From assembly GCA_963844175.1 (NCBI GenBank), contig CAWJNE010000022.1, positions 186,001-250,000 of the forward strand: DNA of 64,000 nt, given 5' to 3'. Origin of the DNA: JALZMG01 sp963844175 (GTDB taxonomy: Bacteria > Actinomycetota > Acidimicrobiia > Acidimicrobiales > Ilumatobacteraceae). Under the pieces are notes generated by a model. That model did no database searches, was not told where the DNA came from, and saw only the letters and a program-made list of their open reading frames with translations. Positions 24,585-33,572 of this stretch are shown here, in pieces; the first letter of the stretch is position 1; each line of letters begins with the position of its first letter. Made by a program: the position numbers and the translations under genes.

Positions 24585-25364
24585 ATGGAGACCATCGGAC
24601 TCGAGCGCCACGGCGCCGTCCTGGTGGCGACGATCGACCACCCGGACTCATCGGTCAACGCCGTGGACGGTCGCCTGCACCACGACCTCGGCGAGCTGTT
24701 CCGCACGTTGAAGACGGAGCGATCGGCGCGCGCCGCGGTGCTCGTCGGCACGGGGCGGGCGTTCTCGGCCGGCGGCGACATGGAGTGGTTCCCGTCGCTG
24801 CGCTCGATCGAGACGTCGCACGCGCTCCGGCGCGAGGCCAAGCAACTCATCTGGGACCTGCTCGACGTGGAGGTGCCGATCGTCTGCGGGCTCAACGGCT
24901 CGGCCGCCGGTTTGGCCGCCTCGGTCGCCCTGCTCTGCGACGTCGTCGTGATGTCCGACCGAGCGGTGATCGTCGACCCGCACGTCAAGGTGGGCCTCGT
25001 CGCCGGTGACGGCGGTGCGGCCGTCTGGCCGCTGCTCCTCGGCCCGCTGGCGGCCAAACGGCACCTGCTGCTGGGGGAGCCGCTCACGGCCTCGGACGCG
25101 CACCGGCTCGGGGTCGCCGCCGAGGTCTGCCCGAGCGAGGACGTGCCGGACCGGGCGATGGCCTGGGCCGAGCGGCTGGCCGCCGGCGCGCCGATCGCCG
25201 TGCAGGGCACGAAGCAGGCCATCAACGCCCAGCTCAAGCAGGCGCTGCTGACCAGCTTCGACCTGTCGACGGCATTGGAGATCCCGTGCATCCTGTCTGC
25301 CGACCACGTCGAGGCGGTCGACGCATTCGTCGCCGGCCGCGAACCGATCTTCGAGGGGCGATGA
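24585..25364 (+). CDS. Enoyl-CoA hydratase/isomerase family protein
   Basis: A 259-aa crotonase fold. TIDHPDSSVNAVDGRLHHDL is the N-terminal region. The first oxyanion-hole segment is GTGRAFSAGGDMEWF and the second GLNGSAAGLAASVALLCDVVVMSD, followed by VDPHVKVGLVAGDGGAAVWPLLLG. Where many hydratases have a second Glu there is Asp-Gly, so hydratase, isomerase or hydrolase activity cannot be chosen. The nitroreductase gene begins 1 base after its stop, so they are probably co-translated. Confidence 0.9.
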   Translation: METIGLERHGAVLVATIDHPDSSVNAVDGRLHHDLGELFRTLKTERSARAAVLVGTGRAFSAGGDMEWFPSLRSIETSHALRREAKQLIWDLLDVEVPIVCGLNGSAAGLAASVALLCDVVVMSDRAVIVDPHVKVGLVAGDGGAAVWPLLLGPLAAKRHLLLGEPLTASDAHRLGVAAEVCPSEDVPDRAMAWAERLAAGAPIAVQGTKQAINAQLKQALLTSFDLSTALEIPCILSADHVEAVDAFVAGREPIFEGR

Positions 25365-25365
25365 C

Positions 25366-26022
25366 GTGAACGAGACGATCGAGTCGATCATGACCACGCG
25401 GGCGATCCGCCGGTTCACGACCGAGCCGGTGACCGACGAGGAGCTGCGCCAGTGCCTGCAGGCGGCGCAGCAGGCCCCCAGCGGTGGCAACATCCAGCCG
25501 CAGCAGTATCTGGTGGTCACGGAGGCGGCCCGTCGGGAGGGCGTGGCCCGGTGGTACCGCACGGCGTTCGACCGCTACGAGGCGTCGCTGCCCGAGCCGA
25601 CCGAGTTCCGTGACGAGGCCCAGGCGGCGTCCTGGCGGCGGAGCCGGGACGCCAGCCGCCACCTCGCCGACCACCTCGCCGACGCGCCGGCTCTGGTGCT
25701 GTTCCTCCAGCCGCTCATCCCGTGGACGCCGCGCGACGAGCAGGGCGAGATGGACATCGGGCGGCTCGACGCCAGCGTCTACCCGGCGGTCCAGAACTTC
25801 TGCGTCGCCGCCCGGTCGCTCGGGCTCGGCACGGCGCTGACCACGGTGATCCGCATCCACACGGCCGAGGTGCTGGCCGAGCTGGGCGTGCCCGACGGCC
25901 GGTTCGAGATCGCTGCGCTGGTGCCCGTTGGTCGGCCGGCTGGACGCTTCGGCGTCGCCCCCCGCAAGCCGGCCGACGCGGTCACGCACTGGGACACGTG
26001 GGGCGACCGCCGCTACCGCTGA
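25366..26022 (+). CDS. Nitroreductase-family flavoprotein
   Basis: A 218-aa FMN nitroreductase fold. MTTRAIRRFTTEPVTDEEL is the FMN phosphate-binding N-terminus (RxxR/F type). APSGGNIQPQQYLVV and the C-terminal ALVPVGRPAGRFGVAPRKPADAV are conserved. Dimeric enzymes of this family reduce nitroarenes, quinones or enoates using NAD(P)H, and FMN is bound at the dimer interface. The GTG start overlaps nothing but follows the crotonase stop at once (TGA-C-GTG). Its function within the acyl-CoA block is not clear. Confidence 0.9.
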   Translation: MNETIESIMTTRAIRRFTTEPVTDEELRQCLQAAQQAPSGGNIQPQQYLVVTEAARREGVARWYRTAFDRYEASLPEPTEFRDEAQAASWRRSRDASRHLADHLADAPALVLFLQPLIPWTPRDEQGEMDIGRLDASVYPAVQNFCVAARSLGLGTALTTVIRIHTAEVLAELGVPDGRFEIAALVPVGRPAGRFGVAPRKPADAVTHWDTWGDRRYR

Positions 26023-26030
26023 GATCCGGA

Positions 26031-26127
26031 GTCCCCGAGCGTTCGTTCCGCAGTGAGCGCGGCGCGTGCGGCCGGCCTTGCCCGGCCCAGGCCGAGGAGC
26101 GGAGTCTTCGGAGCGACCGAGGCCATC
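26031..26127. repeat. Border element, inverted orientation
   Basis: GTCCCCGAGCGTTCGTTCCGCAGTG...GGCCGGCCTTGCCCGG...GAGGAGCGGAGTCTTCGGAGCG...GAGGCCATC is the reverse complement of the element at 57041-57179. It fills the gap between the convergent nitroreductase and DapA-like genes. Confidence 0.7.
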
Positions 26128-26135
26128 AGCTCGGC

Positions 26136-26900
26136 TCAGACGCGCGTGCGCGCCGACCAGCCTCGCTCACCGAGCATCGCCTTCACGCCGGCCGGGCCGT
26201 CGGCGCGCCGATTGGCCGGGCTGAGCGCCCGCTGGGCGTCGACGTCGCCGCCGAAGGCGCGGACGGCCAGCTCGGGCTCGGCGTTGGCGACAGCGAGGAT
26301 GGCGCCGGTCACCCCGAGCGGCCCGGCCGCCGACAGCAGCCATGCCGAGCCGACATAGAGGTGGCCGGCGAACTCGGCGAGGGTGCGCAGCATCCGCTGC
26401 GGGTCGCCCGAGGAGTCCTTGACGCCGACGACCCCGACCTCGGCCAGCCGGGGGAGCGCGTCCACGGGGATCCCCGGTGCCGACATCGCCGGGAAGTGGT
26501 ACCCGAGCACCGGGACGTCGCCGGCGGCCGTGACGACCTGCCCGAAGTAGCCCTCGAGGTCGGATGACCTCGGCGGCGACAGGGCCAGGACGCCGTCCGC
26601 TCCCGCGCCGACCGCCTCCTCGGTGTGGCGGACGGCCTGACGTGCCGACGGCGCCCCCGTCCCCGTGATGACGGGCACCGCCGCCGGGACGGCCGCACGC
26701 ACCGCTGCCGTCAGCGCCGCCCGCTCGCCCCGATCGAGCGTCGCCGCCTCACCGGTCGAGCCGGCGATGACCACGGCGGTGACGCCATGGCCGACGAGAT
26801 CGACCGCCAGCGCCGCCGTCGAGGCGGTGTCCACCTCGCCAGCGTCGTCGAACACGGTGACGAGGGCGACCCCGACCCCACGGAACAGCGGTGCGGACAC
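26136..26900 (-). CDS. DapA/NanA-family aldolase-like protein
   Basis: A 254-aa class I aldolase fold. GVGVALVTVFDDAGEVD starts the barrel. VIAGSTGEAATLDRGER is the substrate carboxylate loop (GTTGE-type), VLGYHFPA carries the conserved Tyr, and VVGVKDSSGD has the Schiff-base Lys. Relatives split or form 4-hydroxy-2-oxo acids (dihydrodipicolinate synthase, N-acetylneuraminate lyase, oxo-sugar-acid aldolases). It lies at the end of a sugar-type ABC transporter locus, which suggests catabolism of a sugar acid. The upstream permease runs into it in the same frame with no stop, but a GTG at 26900 gives the family N-terminus. Confidence 0.85.
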   Translation of the reverse strand: MSAPLFRGVGVALVTVFDDAGEVDTASTAALAVDLVGHGVTAVVIAGSTGEAATLDRGERAALTAAVRAAVPAAVPVITGTGAPSARQAVRHTEEAVGAGADGVLALSPPRSSDLEGYFGQVVTAAGDVPVLGYHFPAMSAPGIPVDALPRLAEVGVVGVKDSSGDPQRMLRTLAEFAGHLYVGSAWLLSAAGPLGVTGAILAVANAEPELAVRAFGGDVDAQRALSPANRRADGPAGVKAMLGERGWSARTRV

Positions 26901-27812
26901 GGCGGCGACGCTACGGGCTTCGCCACGCCGCGCGTGACGCCAACGGCGCAGGATGGCGTACTGGCCGGCGATCAAGGAGGCCGTCACGACCAGCATGATC
27001 ACCGTGGCCGCAGCGGCGTAGCCGAAGCGCAGGTACTGGAAGCCGTTGCGATAGATGAACACCGGCAGGAAGGTGGTGGCGTACGGCGGCGGACCGCCAT
27101 CGGTGATCACGAGAGCCGGCACGAAGCTCGTCTGGAACGAGTAGATCGTGTCGCGGAGCACCAGCAGCACTAGCGTCGGCCCCATCAACGGGAGCGTGAC
27201 GCGACGCAACGTCGCCCACCGGCCGGCACCTTCCAGTGCTGCCAACGCGTACAGCTCGTCGGGGATGTCACGCCGGACGGCCAGCGCGATGAGGAAGCCC
27301 TCGCCGACCGTGAAGGCGCTGATCATGATCAGCCCGAGCCGAGCCGCCCACGGGTCCGAGAGCCAGGCGGGTCCGTCGATGCCGACAGCCGCCAGCGTCA
27401 GGTTGAGCGGACCGTACAGCGGGTTGAGGATCCACAGCCACGCCAGCGCGAACGCGACATCGGGCACCACCGTCGGGACGTAGGCGGCCGTGCGGTACGC
27501 ACCCGAACGGCGGAAGGAGCGATGCAGCAGCAGGGCCAGCCCGAAGGCGGCAGCGACGCGAGCGGGACTGTCGCCGGCGACGTAGATCAGGGAGTTGCGC
27601 ACGGAGGCCAGGACCAGCGGTGGTCGTCGACGAGCTCGTGGTGGTGGCCGAGTTCGCGGAAGACGGCTGCTGTGACGAGGTCGGCTGTCGAACAACGCCA
27701 GCGCGATGGTCCAGGCGGCCGGTCCAACGACGAGCACGGCCACCCCGACGAGGAACGGCGGCAGCCTGATCCAGGACTCGAGCGAGGACCCGGGTCCGAT
27801 GTGCTCCCTCAA
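26901..27812 (-). pseudogene. ABC sugar permease (MalF/UgpA-like), frameshifted
   Basis: A binding-protein-dependent permease of the carbohydrate family. WIRLPPFLVGVAVLVVGPAAWTIALALFD is the first membrane segment. The EAA loop is LYALAALEGAGRWATLRRVTLPLMGP. FLPVFIYRNGFQYLRFGYAAA is conserved near the end. Between ALALFD and LVLASVRNSLIYVAG the correct residues lie in another frame for about 25 codons, so at least two small indels are present. The frame also runs without a stop into the aldolase gene. A TTG at 27812 overlapping a TGA in another frame may be the true start. It is decayed or mis-sequenced. Confidence 0.8.
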
Positions 27813-28860
27813 GGAGCCGTACCGCACTCGCCGCCCGCTGGGCTCGTGGAACAGGTACAAGCGGTCGGCGGGCGCCTCGACGGCCACCGTGTCGCCGGCG
27901 CGGACCGCCACGTCCACACCGAACCTGGCGATCAGCCGATGGGCCCCGGCGAGGAGGTGAGCGATGACCGAGTCACCCGTCCCCTCGACGAGGTCGACGT
28001 CGGGCGGCGACGCCGCCGTCGGCCAGGCGCAGGTGGTCGGGACGGATCCCGCCCGACAGGTCGCCGGCGGGCGCCAATCGCGCCGGGAGGTCGAACGGAC
28101 CGACACGCAGCACGTCACCCGACCGGAGGACGGGCAGGACGTTCATCCGAGGTGCTCCGACGAACGTCGCGACGAAGCGGTTGGCGGGCCGTCGGTACAC
28201 GTCGTCGGGCGAACCCGTCTGCTCCAGCCGACCCTCGTGGACGACCGCCACCCGGTCGCTGATCGACAGCGCCTCGAGCTGATCGTGCGTGACGTGCACC
28301 ATGGTCGTCCCGATGGCGTCGTGGAGGCGCCGCAGCTCGACGCGCAGGTCGGCGCGCAGCGGTGGATCGAGGTTGGACAGCGGCTCATCGAGCAGGAGCA
28401 GCGCCGGCTGGCGGACCAGCGCCCGGGCCAGCGCGACGCGCTGGCGCTCGCCCCCGGACAGCTGGTGCGGGCGACGCCCGAGCAGCGCGGCACAGCCGAC
28501 GAGCTCGGCGATCGCGGCGACACGCCGGCGAGCGTCGCGCTTGGCGACCTTGCGCACGGCGAGGCCGAAGCCGATGTTCTCGGCCACGTCCAGGTGCGGG
28601 AACAGCGCGTAGTTCTGGAAGACCATCGAGACGTCGCGCTGCGCCGCCGGCCGACCGGTGACGTCGACCCCGTCGATCAGGATCCGACCCGTGGTGACCC
28701 GCTCGAGTCCGGCCGCCAGGCGCAGGGCCGTCGACTTGCCCGAACCCGACGGCCCGAGCACGCAGACGGCCTCGCCGTCGCCGACGTCCAGATCGACGGC
28801 CGTGAGCGCGGCGACGGACCCGTAGCGCTTCCCGACCTCGACCAGCGTCAAGCCGGCCAC
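27813..28860 (-). pseudogene. ABC sugar-transporter ATPase (UgpC/MsmK-like), frameshifted near its C-terminus
   Basis: The ATPase core is intact: Walker A GPSGSGKST, the Q-loop region MVFQNYALFPHLDV, signature LSGGERQRVALARAL, Walker B LLLLDEPLSNLDP and the His switch VTHDQ. The frame then breaks near 28005-28013. After IRPDHLRLADGGVAA it hits a stop at 27973, while the rest of the TOBE domain (VDLVEGTGDSVIAHLLAG...LYLFHEPSGRRV) continues in the next frame. One base missing or added in a C/G run explains it. The GTG at 28860 is the likely start. Confidence 0.82.
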
Positions 28861-28885
28861 GACGGCCTCGTCGACGGCAGCGGGG

Positions 28886-30124
28886 TCATTCGGCCCGGGC
28901 GAACAGGTCGCGGGTCGCCGCGTCGAGCTCGGCGGCGACCTCAGCCGCCGGCGTTCCGGCCTCGCGCGCCGCTTTGAGGATCTCGTTGCGACGGCCTCGA
29001 TCTCCTGGCCATTCGAGCTCGTCGGAATTGGCGGATCGCCGGGAGCGTGTCGAGGAAGACCGTTCGACGACGCCGGCGGCTGCGCCGGGTCGAGGAACGA
29101 GTCCGACTCGGCGACGGAGCGCAACGAGGGCACGGTGCGGCCCGTCTGGGCGATCACCGGTGCTCCCTGCGGACCGAGCGCGTACTCGACGAACGCGAAC
29201 GCCGCATCGTGGTGATCGGCGTCGCGGGTCATGCAGTACGCGTCGGAATGCAGGATCCCGGCGGGTTGCTCGAGCACCGGCAACGGGGCGACGTCCCACT
29301 CGAATCCGTCGATCAGGCGGAACTGCGGCGTGACGCGCCGCGAGTTCAAGTACATGGCCAGGCGCCCGTTGGCGAAGCGGGCCTCGTCGTCTTCGGACGC
29401 CGACTCCTCGAGGCTCGGGATGACCCCATCGGCGCGCAGGGCGAGGAAGCGATCGAGCGCGTCGAGGGCCTCGGGGGTGTCGAGGGTCAGGCGGGTGGGC
29501 CGCTTCGGGTCGTCGACGATGCTCGCCCCCGTTGGACCACACGAACGGGGCGAGGCGGATGATCGAGGCCTCGATGCCCAGCCCGTGCTGTTCGCCGCGG
29601 CCGGGCTTCGAGGGCGTCGACCTGTCGTCCCACGTAGCTGGCGGCGGCTCCGGGATGCCGGCGGCGGCGAAGAGGTCACGGTTGAAGTAGACGACCAACG
29701 ACGAGACGTTCTGCGGCAGGCACGTCAGATCGTCGCCGGGGTAGCGGAACGCGTCGAGGGCCAAGTCGTACAGCTGGTCCTCGACGAGGACGTCCGAGCC
29801 GTCGAGCCGCTGCTGCATCGGCTCGAGCACGCCGTGGGCGGCGAACTGCCCGAAGAAGCGGTAGTTGATCAGGAACAGGTCGGGAGGTTCGCCGGAGGCG
29901 ATCGATGTCGTCACCCTGGTGATGAGCGCCTCGCGATCCGGCACCTCGATGAGCTCCACGTCGATGTCGTCCTGGCTCGCCTCGAACGAGTCGGCCAGCG
30001 TCCGGTAGGCGGCCAGCTCCTCGGCCTCCCCAAACACGACGAGGGACACGGTCGTCGGGCCCGACCGCGCCACCGCTGACACGCGGTGGCCAGCGAGGAC
30101 GGCGCGGGCAGGAGCGCGCTTCAT
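28886..30124 (-). pseudogene. ABC extracellular sugar-binding protein, multiply frameshifted
   Basis: The coding pattern of a family-1 solute-binding protein is spread over two frames. From ATG 30124 it reads VSLVVFGEAEELAAYRTLAD..NFEAS-like text through DLTCLPQNVSSLVVYFNRDLFAAAGIPEPPPATWDD. It then continues in a second frame from about 29535 (DTPEALDALDRFLALRADGV...SDAYCMTRDADHH). It returns to the first frame for NEILKAAREAGTPAAEVAAELD before the stop at 28886. At least two to four indels are needed. No convincing lipobox is visible in frame. ATG 30124 overlaps the permease stop (ATGA). Confidence 0.8.
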
Positions 30125-30574
30125 CGCAGCCGCATCCGCATGAACCGGTGCTGGACGAGCAGGAATGCGCCGATCACCGGCGCCATGGTGATGACCGCGC
30201 CGGCGAGGAGCAGCGGCTGGTTGCTCGGATCGAGGTTGGCCAACGTGCTCAGTCCCAACGGCACCGTGAACAGGTCGGGATCGGAGAGGTAGACGAGCGG
30301 CTCGATGTATGCCCCCCAGGCGTCGACGAAGCGTGGACACGGCAACGGCCAGCGTGATCGGTACGACCAGCGGCATCGCCACCCTCCAGTAGACCCGCAG
30401 CTCGCTCATGCCCTCGAGGCGGGCGGCGTCGAAGATCTCGGGCGGGATGCGACGGAAGGCCCACAGGTAGAAGAGCACGTGGAACGGCGACTCGCCGAGC
30501 AGCGCCGGGGCCATCGGCGGCAGGAGGGTGTCGGTGATCCCGAGCGAGCTGGAAGAGGCCGAACCCATCGTCAT
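30121..30574 (-). pseudogene. ABC sugar permease (MalG/UgpE-like), N-terminally truncated and frameshifted
   Basis: Only the C-terminal half of a second permease is present. LGITDTLLPPMAPALLGESP and the EAA loop IPPEIFDAARLEGMSELRVYWRVAMPL (split in text: IPPEIFDAARLEGMSELRVY then WRVAMPL) are followed by a one-base shift near 30333. FVDAWGAYIEPLVYLSDPDL and LLLAGAVITMAPVIGAFLLVQ follow in the other frame, to a stop at 30121. About 120-140 N-terminal residues normally found in this family are missing. The region upstream holds the promoter of the opposite-strand CoA ligase. Confidence 0.78.
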
Positions 30575-30718
30575 CGGCGCGCTGTTCCGATCGAGACTCC
30601 GCGCCCAGATGGCGCCGGCCGGGCCGCACCCCGCCGCAGACGCACGCCGACCGGGACGAGAGTCGGCGTCACCCTGCGGCCGTTTCCTGATGTGACGCGT
30701 GGCACTAACGTCCGGCGG

Positions 30719-32281
30719 ATGGCGATCAACACCGTTGCCGACATCCTGCGCACCCACGCCGCCGAGCGGCCCGACGACGTCGCCCTCGTGCTGGAGGAGC
30801 GCACCGTCACCTGGGCCCAGCTGTACGAGCGGGCCAGCCGCGTCGCCGCCGGGCTCGCCGCCGCTGGCGTCGGTGACCAGGACCGGGTGGCGTTCCTCGA
30901 CAAGAACGGCATCGAGCACTTCGAGGTGTTCTACGGCGCGGCGCTGGCCAATGCGGTGTGCGTCGACGTCAACTGGCGCCTCGCCCCGCCGGAGGTCGAG
31001 TACATCGTCAACGACGCCGAAGCCAAGGTGCTCGTGGTCGGGCCGGACTTCGTGCCCGTCCTCGATGCCATCGCCGACCGCCTGAGCCTCGCCTCGACGA
31101 TCCTGGTCATCGGCGATCACGCCAAGCACCAGGACTACGACGAGTGGGTCGCCTCCCACGAGGCGGTCGATCCGCACACGCCGAGCGGTCCGGACGACGT
31201 CGCCTTCCAGCTCTACTCGAGCGGCACGACCGGGCGCCCCAAGGGGGTGATGCTGTCCAACAACAACTTCTTCGCCCTGCTGCCGCTGGCCCGGGAGATG
31301 TGGGAGTTCGAGCCGGACAGCGTGAGCCTCGTGGCGATGCCGCTGTTCCACATCGGTGGCGGCGGGTGGGCCACGGCCGGCATGTACGTCGGTATGAAGA
31401 GCGTGATCCTGCGCGAGCTCGATCCGTCGGCGCTGATCCGGCTGATCCCCGAGCACGGCATCACGCACGCCTTCGTCGTGCCGGCCGTGCTGCAGTTCCT
31501 GCTCATCGTCCCCGGCGCCGACCAGGCCGACTACTCGTCACTTCGCGTTGTCGTCTACGGAGCGTCCCCGATCAGCGAGGAGGTGCTGGCCAAGAGCGTC
31601 GCCATGCTCGGGTGCAAGTTCTGGCAGGCCTACGGGCTGACTGAGACCACTGGTGCGATCGTCAACCTGTCGCCGGAGGACCACGACCCGACCGGTCCGA
31701 AGCGGCACCTGCTGCGGTCCTGCGGTCGGGCGGGCCCCGGCGTCGAGCTGCGCATCGTCGAGCCCGAGAGCGGCGCGGACGTGGCGACCGGCGACGTCGG
31801 TGAGATCTGGGTGCGTGGGCCGCAGGTGATGAAGGGCTACTGGCACAACGACGAGGCGACCGCTGAGTCGATCGACCCGGACGGCTGGTTCCGGTCCGGC
31901 GACCTCGGCTACCTCGACGCCGACGGCTACCTCTACATCCACGACCGGGTGAAGGACATGATCGTGTCCGGCGGCGAGAACGTGTACCCGGCCGAGGTCG
32001 AGAACGTGCTGATGGCCCATCCCGGTGTCGCCGACGTCGCCGTGATCGGCGTGCCGCACGACAAGTGGGGTGAGACCGCCAAGGCGGTCGTGGTCCCCGT
32101 CGCCGGTGCCGAGCCGTCGGCGGAGGAGATCATCGCCTACAGCCAGGAGCGACTGGCCAAGTTCAAGTGCCCGACCAGCGTCGACTTCGTCGAGGCCCTC
32201 CCGCGCAACCCCAGCGGCAAGGTGTTGAAGAAGGACCTGCGCGAGCCGTACTGGGCCGGCCGCGAACGCCGCGTGTCGTAG
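30719..32281 (+). CDS. Long-chain fatty-acid-CoA ligase, FadD-like
   Basis: A 520-aa ANL ligase. The P-loop is LYSSGTTGRPKGVMLSN, followed by YGLTETTGA, GWFRSGDLGYLDADGYLYIHD, hinge RVKDMIVSGGENVYP and catalytic Lys in PRNPSGKVLKKDLREP. It activates a carboxylic acid to its CoA thioester. MAINTVADILRTHAAERPD fits the family N-terminus, so ATG 30719 is chosen over the longer frame, which is antisense to the broken permease. A tandem border-element array follows the stop. It is one of three such ligases here. Confidence 0.93.
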   Translation: MAINTVADILRTHAAERPDDVALVLEERTVTWAQLYERASRVAAGLAAAGVGDQDRVAFLDKNGIEHFEVFYGAALANAVCVDVNWRLAPPEVEYIVNDAEAKVLVVGPDFVPVLDAIADRLSLASTILVIGDHAKHQDYDEWVASHEAVDPHTPSGPDDVAFQLYSSGTTGRPKGVMLSNNNFFALLPLAREMWEFEPDSVSLVAMPLFHIGGGGWATAGMYVGMKSVILRELDPSALIRLIPEHGITHAFVVPAVLQFLLIVPGADQADYSSLRVVVYGASPISEEVLAKSVAMLGCKFWQAYGLTETTGAIVNLSPEDHDPTGPKRHLLRSCGRAGPGVELRIVEPESGADVATGDVGEIWVRGPQVMKGYWHNDEATAESIDPDGWFRSGDLGYLDADGYLYIHDRVKDMIVSGGENVYPAEVENVLMAHPGVADVAVIGVPHDKWGETAKAVVVPVAGAEPSAEEIIAYSQERLAKFKCPTSVDFVEALPRNPSGKVLKKDLREPYWAGRERRVS

Positions 32282-32319
32282 CGTCGGAACGGCATCGGCC
32301 AGAGGGAGCCCCGGTGTGA

Positions 32320-32447
32320 GCGAGCGTCCGGGGTGAAGCCGCACGCCAACGGCGGAGCCAGGCGAGCAAACGATCGTCGATGTGCGAGCGTCCGGGGTGA
32401 AGCCGCACGCCAACGGCGGAGCCAGGCGAGCAAACGATCGTCGATGA
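32320..32447. repeat. Two tandem 64-bp border elements upstream of the DUF1353 gene
   Basis: GCGAGCGTCCGGGGTGAAGC begins at 32320 and 32384; both units end GCAAACGATCGTCGATG. The second unit's terminal ATG (32444) is the start codon of the next gene, and the first six codons after it (MSERAS) continue the element sequence. Confidence 0.85.
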
Positions 32448-33463
32448 GCGAGAGAGCAAGCGATCTCACGACGATCAGCGACGCCGAGCTGGACGCCCTG
32501 CTCGGTGCGCCGATCGGCGACGCCCTGGTCAAGCGCCGGCTGAGCGTCGCCCAGGCGTTGCGCGTCGTCGAACGCCAGCCGCGCCAGGTCCCGGTCGGTC
32601 GGATCGACCCGCAGCCCGGATCGACCCGCACCTTCTTCGACCCCAGCACCGCCGACGCTGCGCCGCGGATCCAGCTCGAGCGCGTGCTGGACGAGCACGG
32701 CAACGAGACGTTCCTGCTGCGCAAGCGGATCGGCTACGTCGACCCAGAGCTGGGCGTGTTCCTGGTCCCGGTCGACCTGGAAACCTTCCACTGCGACCTG
32801 ACGTCGACGCCCCAGCTGTTCACGTGGCTGGTGCCGCAGACCGGCAAGCACCTCCCGGCGGCGCTCGTCCACGACGCCATGATCCTCGGCAAGGACGAGC
32901 CGCCGACGTACTTCGGCCCGACCGTCGACCGGGTGACTGCCGACCGCATCTTCCGCGACGGGATGGGCGAGCTGGGCACGAGCATCATCCGGCGATGGCT
33001 GGTGTGGACGGCCGTCGCCGTCGCCTCGGCGTGGTCGCAGCCGAACTTCGTGCGCCGCTGGTGGTGGCGCCTGGTGATCGCCGTCACGGCGTTGGCCATC
33101 GTGGTCCTCGGAGGACTGGCGACCGTCGACTTCTTCGATTGCCGCGACGCACTGCCCTGGATGTGGAAGGACCGGACGTGGGGGCTCGAGCTGATGTACG
33201 GCGGGCTGTTCGCCGTCGCCGTGCCGGTCGTGCTGGCCACGCTGCTGTGGTGGGGCCGGTGGCGGGCGGGCGTCATCTTCGGGATCGGCCTGGCCTTCCT
33301 GCTCCACGTGACCCTGGCCATCGTCGTCCTCCTCAGCCTGTACACGTTGGCCGAGAACGTCGTGAAGCCGCGCAGCTTCAAGCAGGTCCTGCTCGCCCTG
33401 GCGGGACTGGCCGGTGCCGGGGTCGGCCCCGTCTACTTCCTGTGGTGGGCCTGCCATTCCTGA
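32444..33463 (+). CDS. DUF1353-domain protein with C-terminal membrane region
   Basis: A 339-aa protein. Residues about 70-195 match DUF1353: LVPVDLETFHCDLTSTPQLF, then AALVHDAMILGK, then DRVTADRIFRDGMGELG. The C-terminal third holds about four transmembrane helices (LVIAVTALAIVVLGGLATV, LFAVAVPVVLATLLW, IFGIGLAFLLHVTLAIVVLL, VLLALAGLAGAGVGPVYFL). DUF1353 is usually a small soluble domain in phage or accessory contexts, and fusion to a membrane module is uncommon to my knowledge. Function is unknown. The start codon is supplied by the preceding tandem repeat. Confidence 0.78.
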   Translation: MSERASDLTTISDAELDALLGAPIGDALVKRRLSVAQALRVVERQPRQVPVGRIDPQPGSTRTFFDPSTADAAPRIQLERVLDEHGNETFLLRKRIGYVDPELGVFLVPVDLETFHCDLTSTPQLFTWLVPQTGKHLPAALVHDAMILGKDEPPTYFGPTVDRVTADRIFRDGMGELGTSIIRRWLVWTAVAVASAWSQPNFVRRWWWRLVIAVTALAIVVLGGLATVDFFDCRDALPWMWKDRTWGLELMYGGLFAVAVPVVLATLLWWGRWRAGVIFGIGLAFLLHVTLAIVVLLSLYTLAENVVKPRSFKQVLLALAGLAGAGVGPVYFLWWACHS

Positions 33464-33477
33464 AGGCGGCTCCGCCG

Positions 33478-33540
33478 CTCGTCGGCCTGGCGGCCTCCCT
33501 GACCATCCATACTCGCTGCGGCACGAACGCTCGGGAGCCG
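33478..33540. repeat. Border element, partial
   Basis: CTCGTCGGCCTGGCGGCCTCCCTGACCATCC, ACTCGCTGCGGCACGAACGCTCGGGAGCC (given here in two parts of the same element): the second half of the type-2 element, after the DUF1353 stop. Confidence 0.6.
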
Positions 33541-33572
33541 CGCCGGTGAAGCGCGTTGTTGGCGTGAGGACG

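Noticed and set aside
28886..31468. An 860-codon minus-strand frame joining the binding protein, a permease fragment and DNA beyond the CoA ligase start
   Set aside because: Its ends are antisense to the CoA ligase at 30719. The useful parts are fragments of separate, frameshifted transporter genes.
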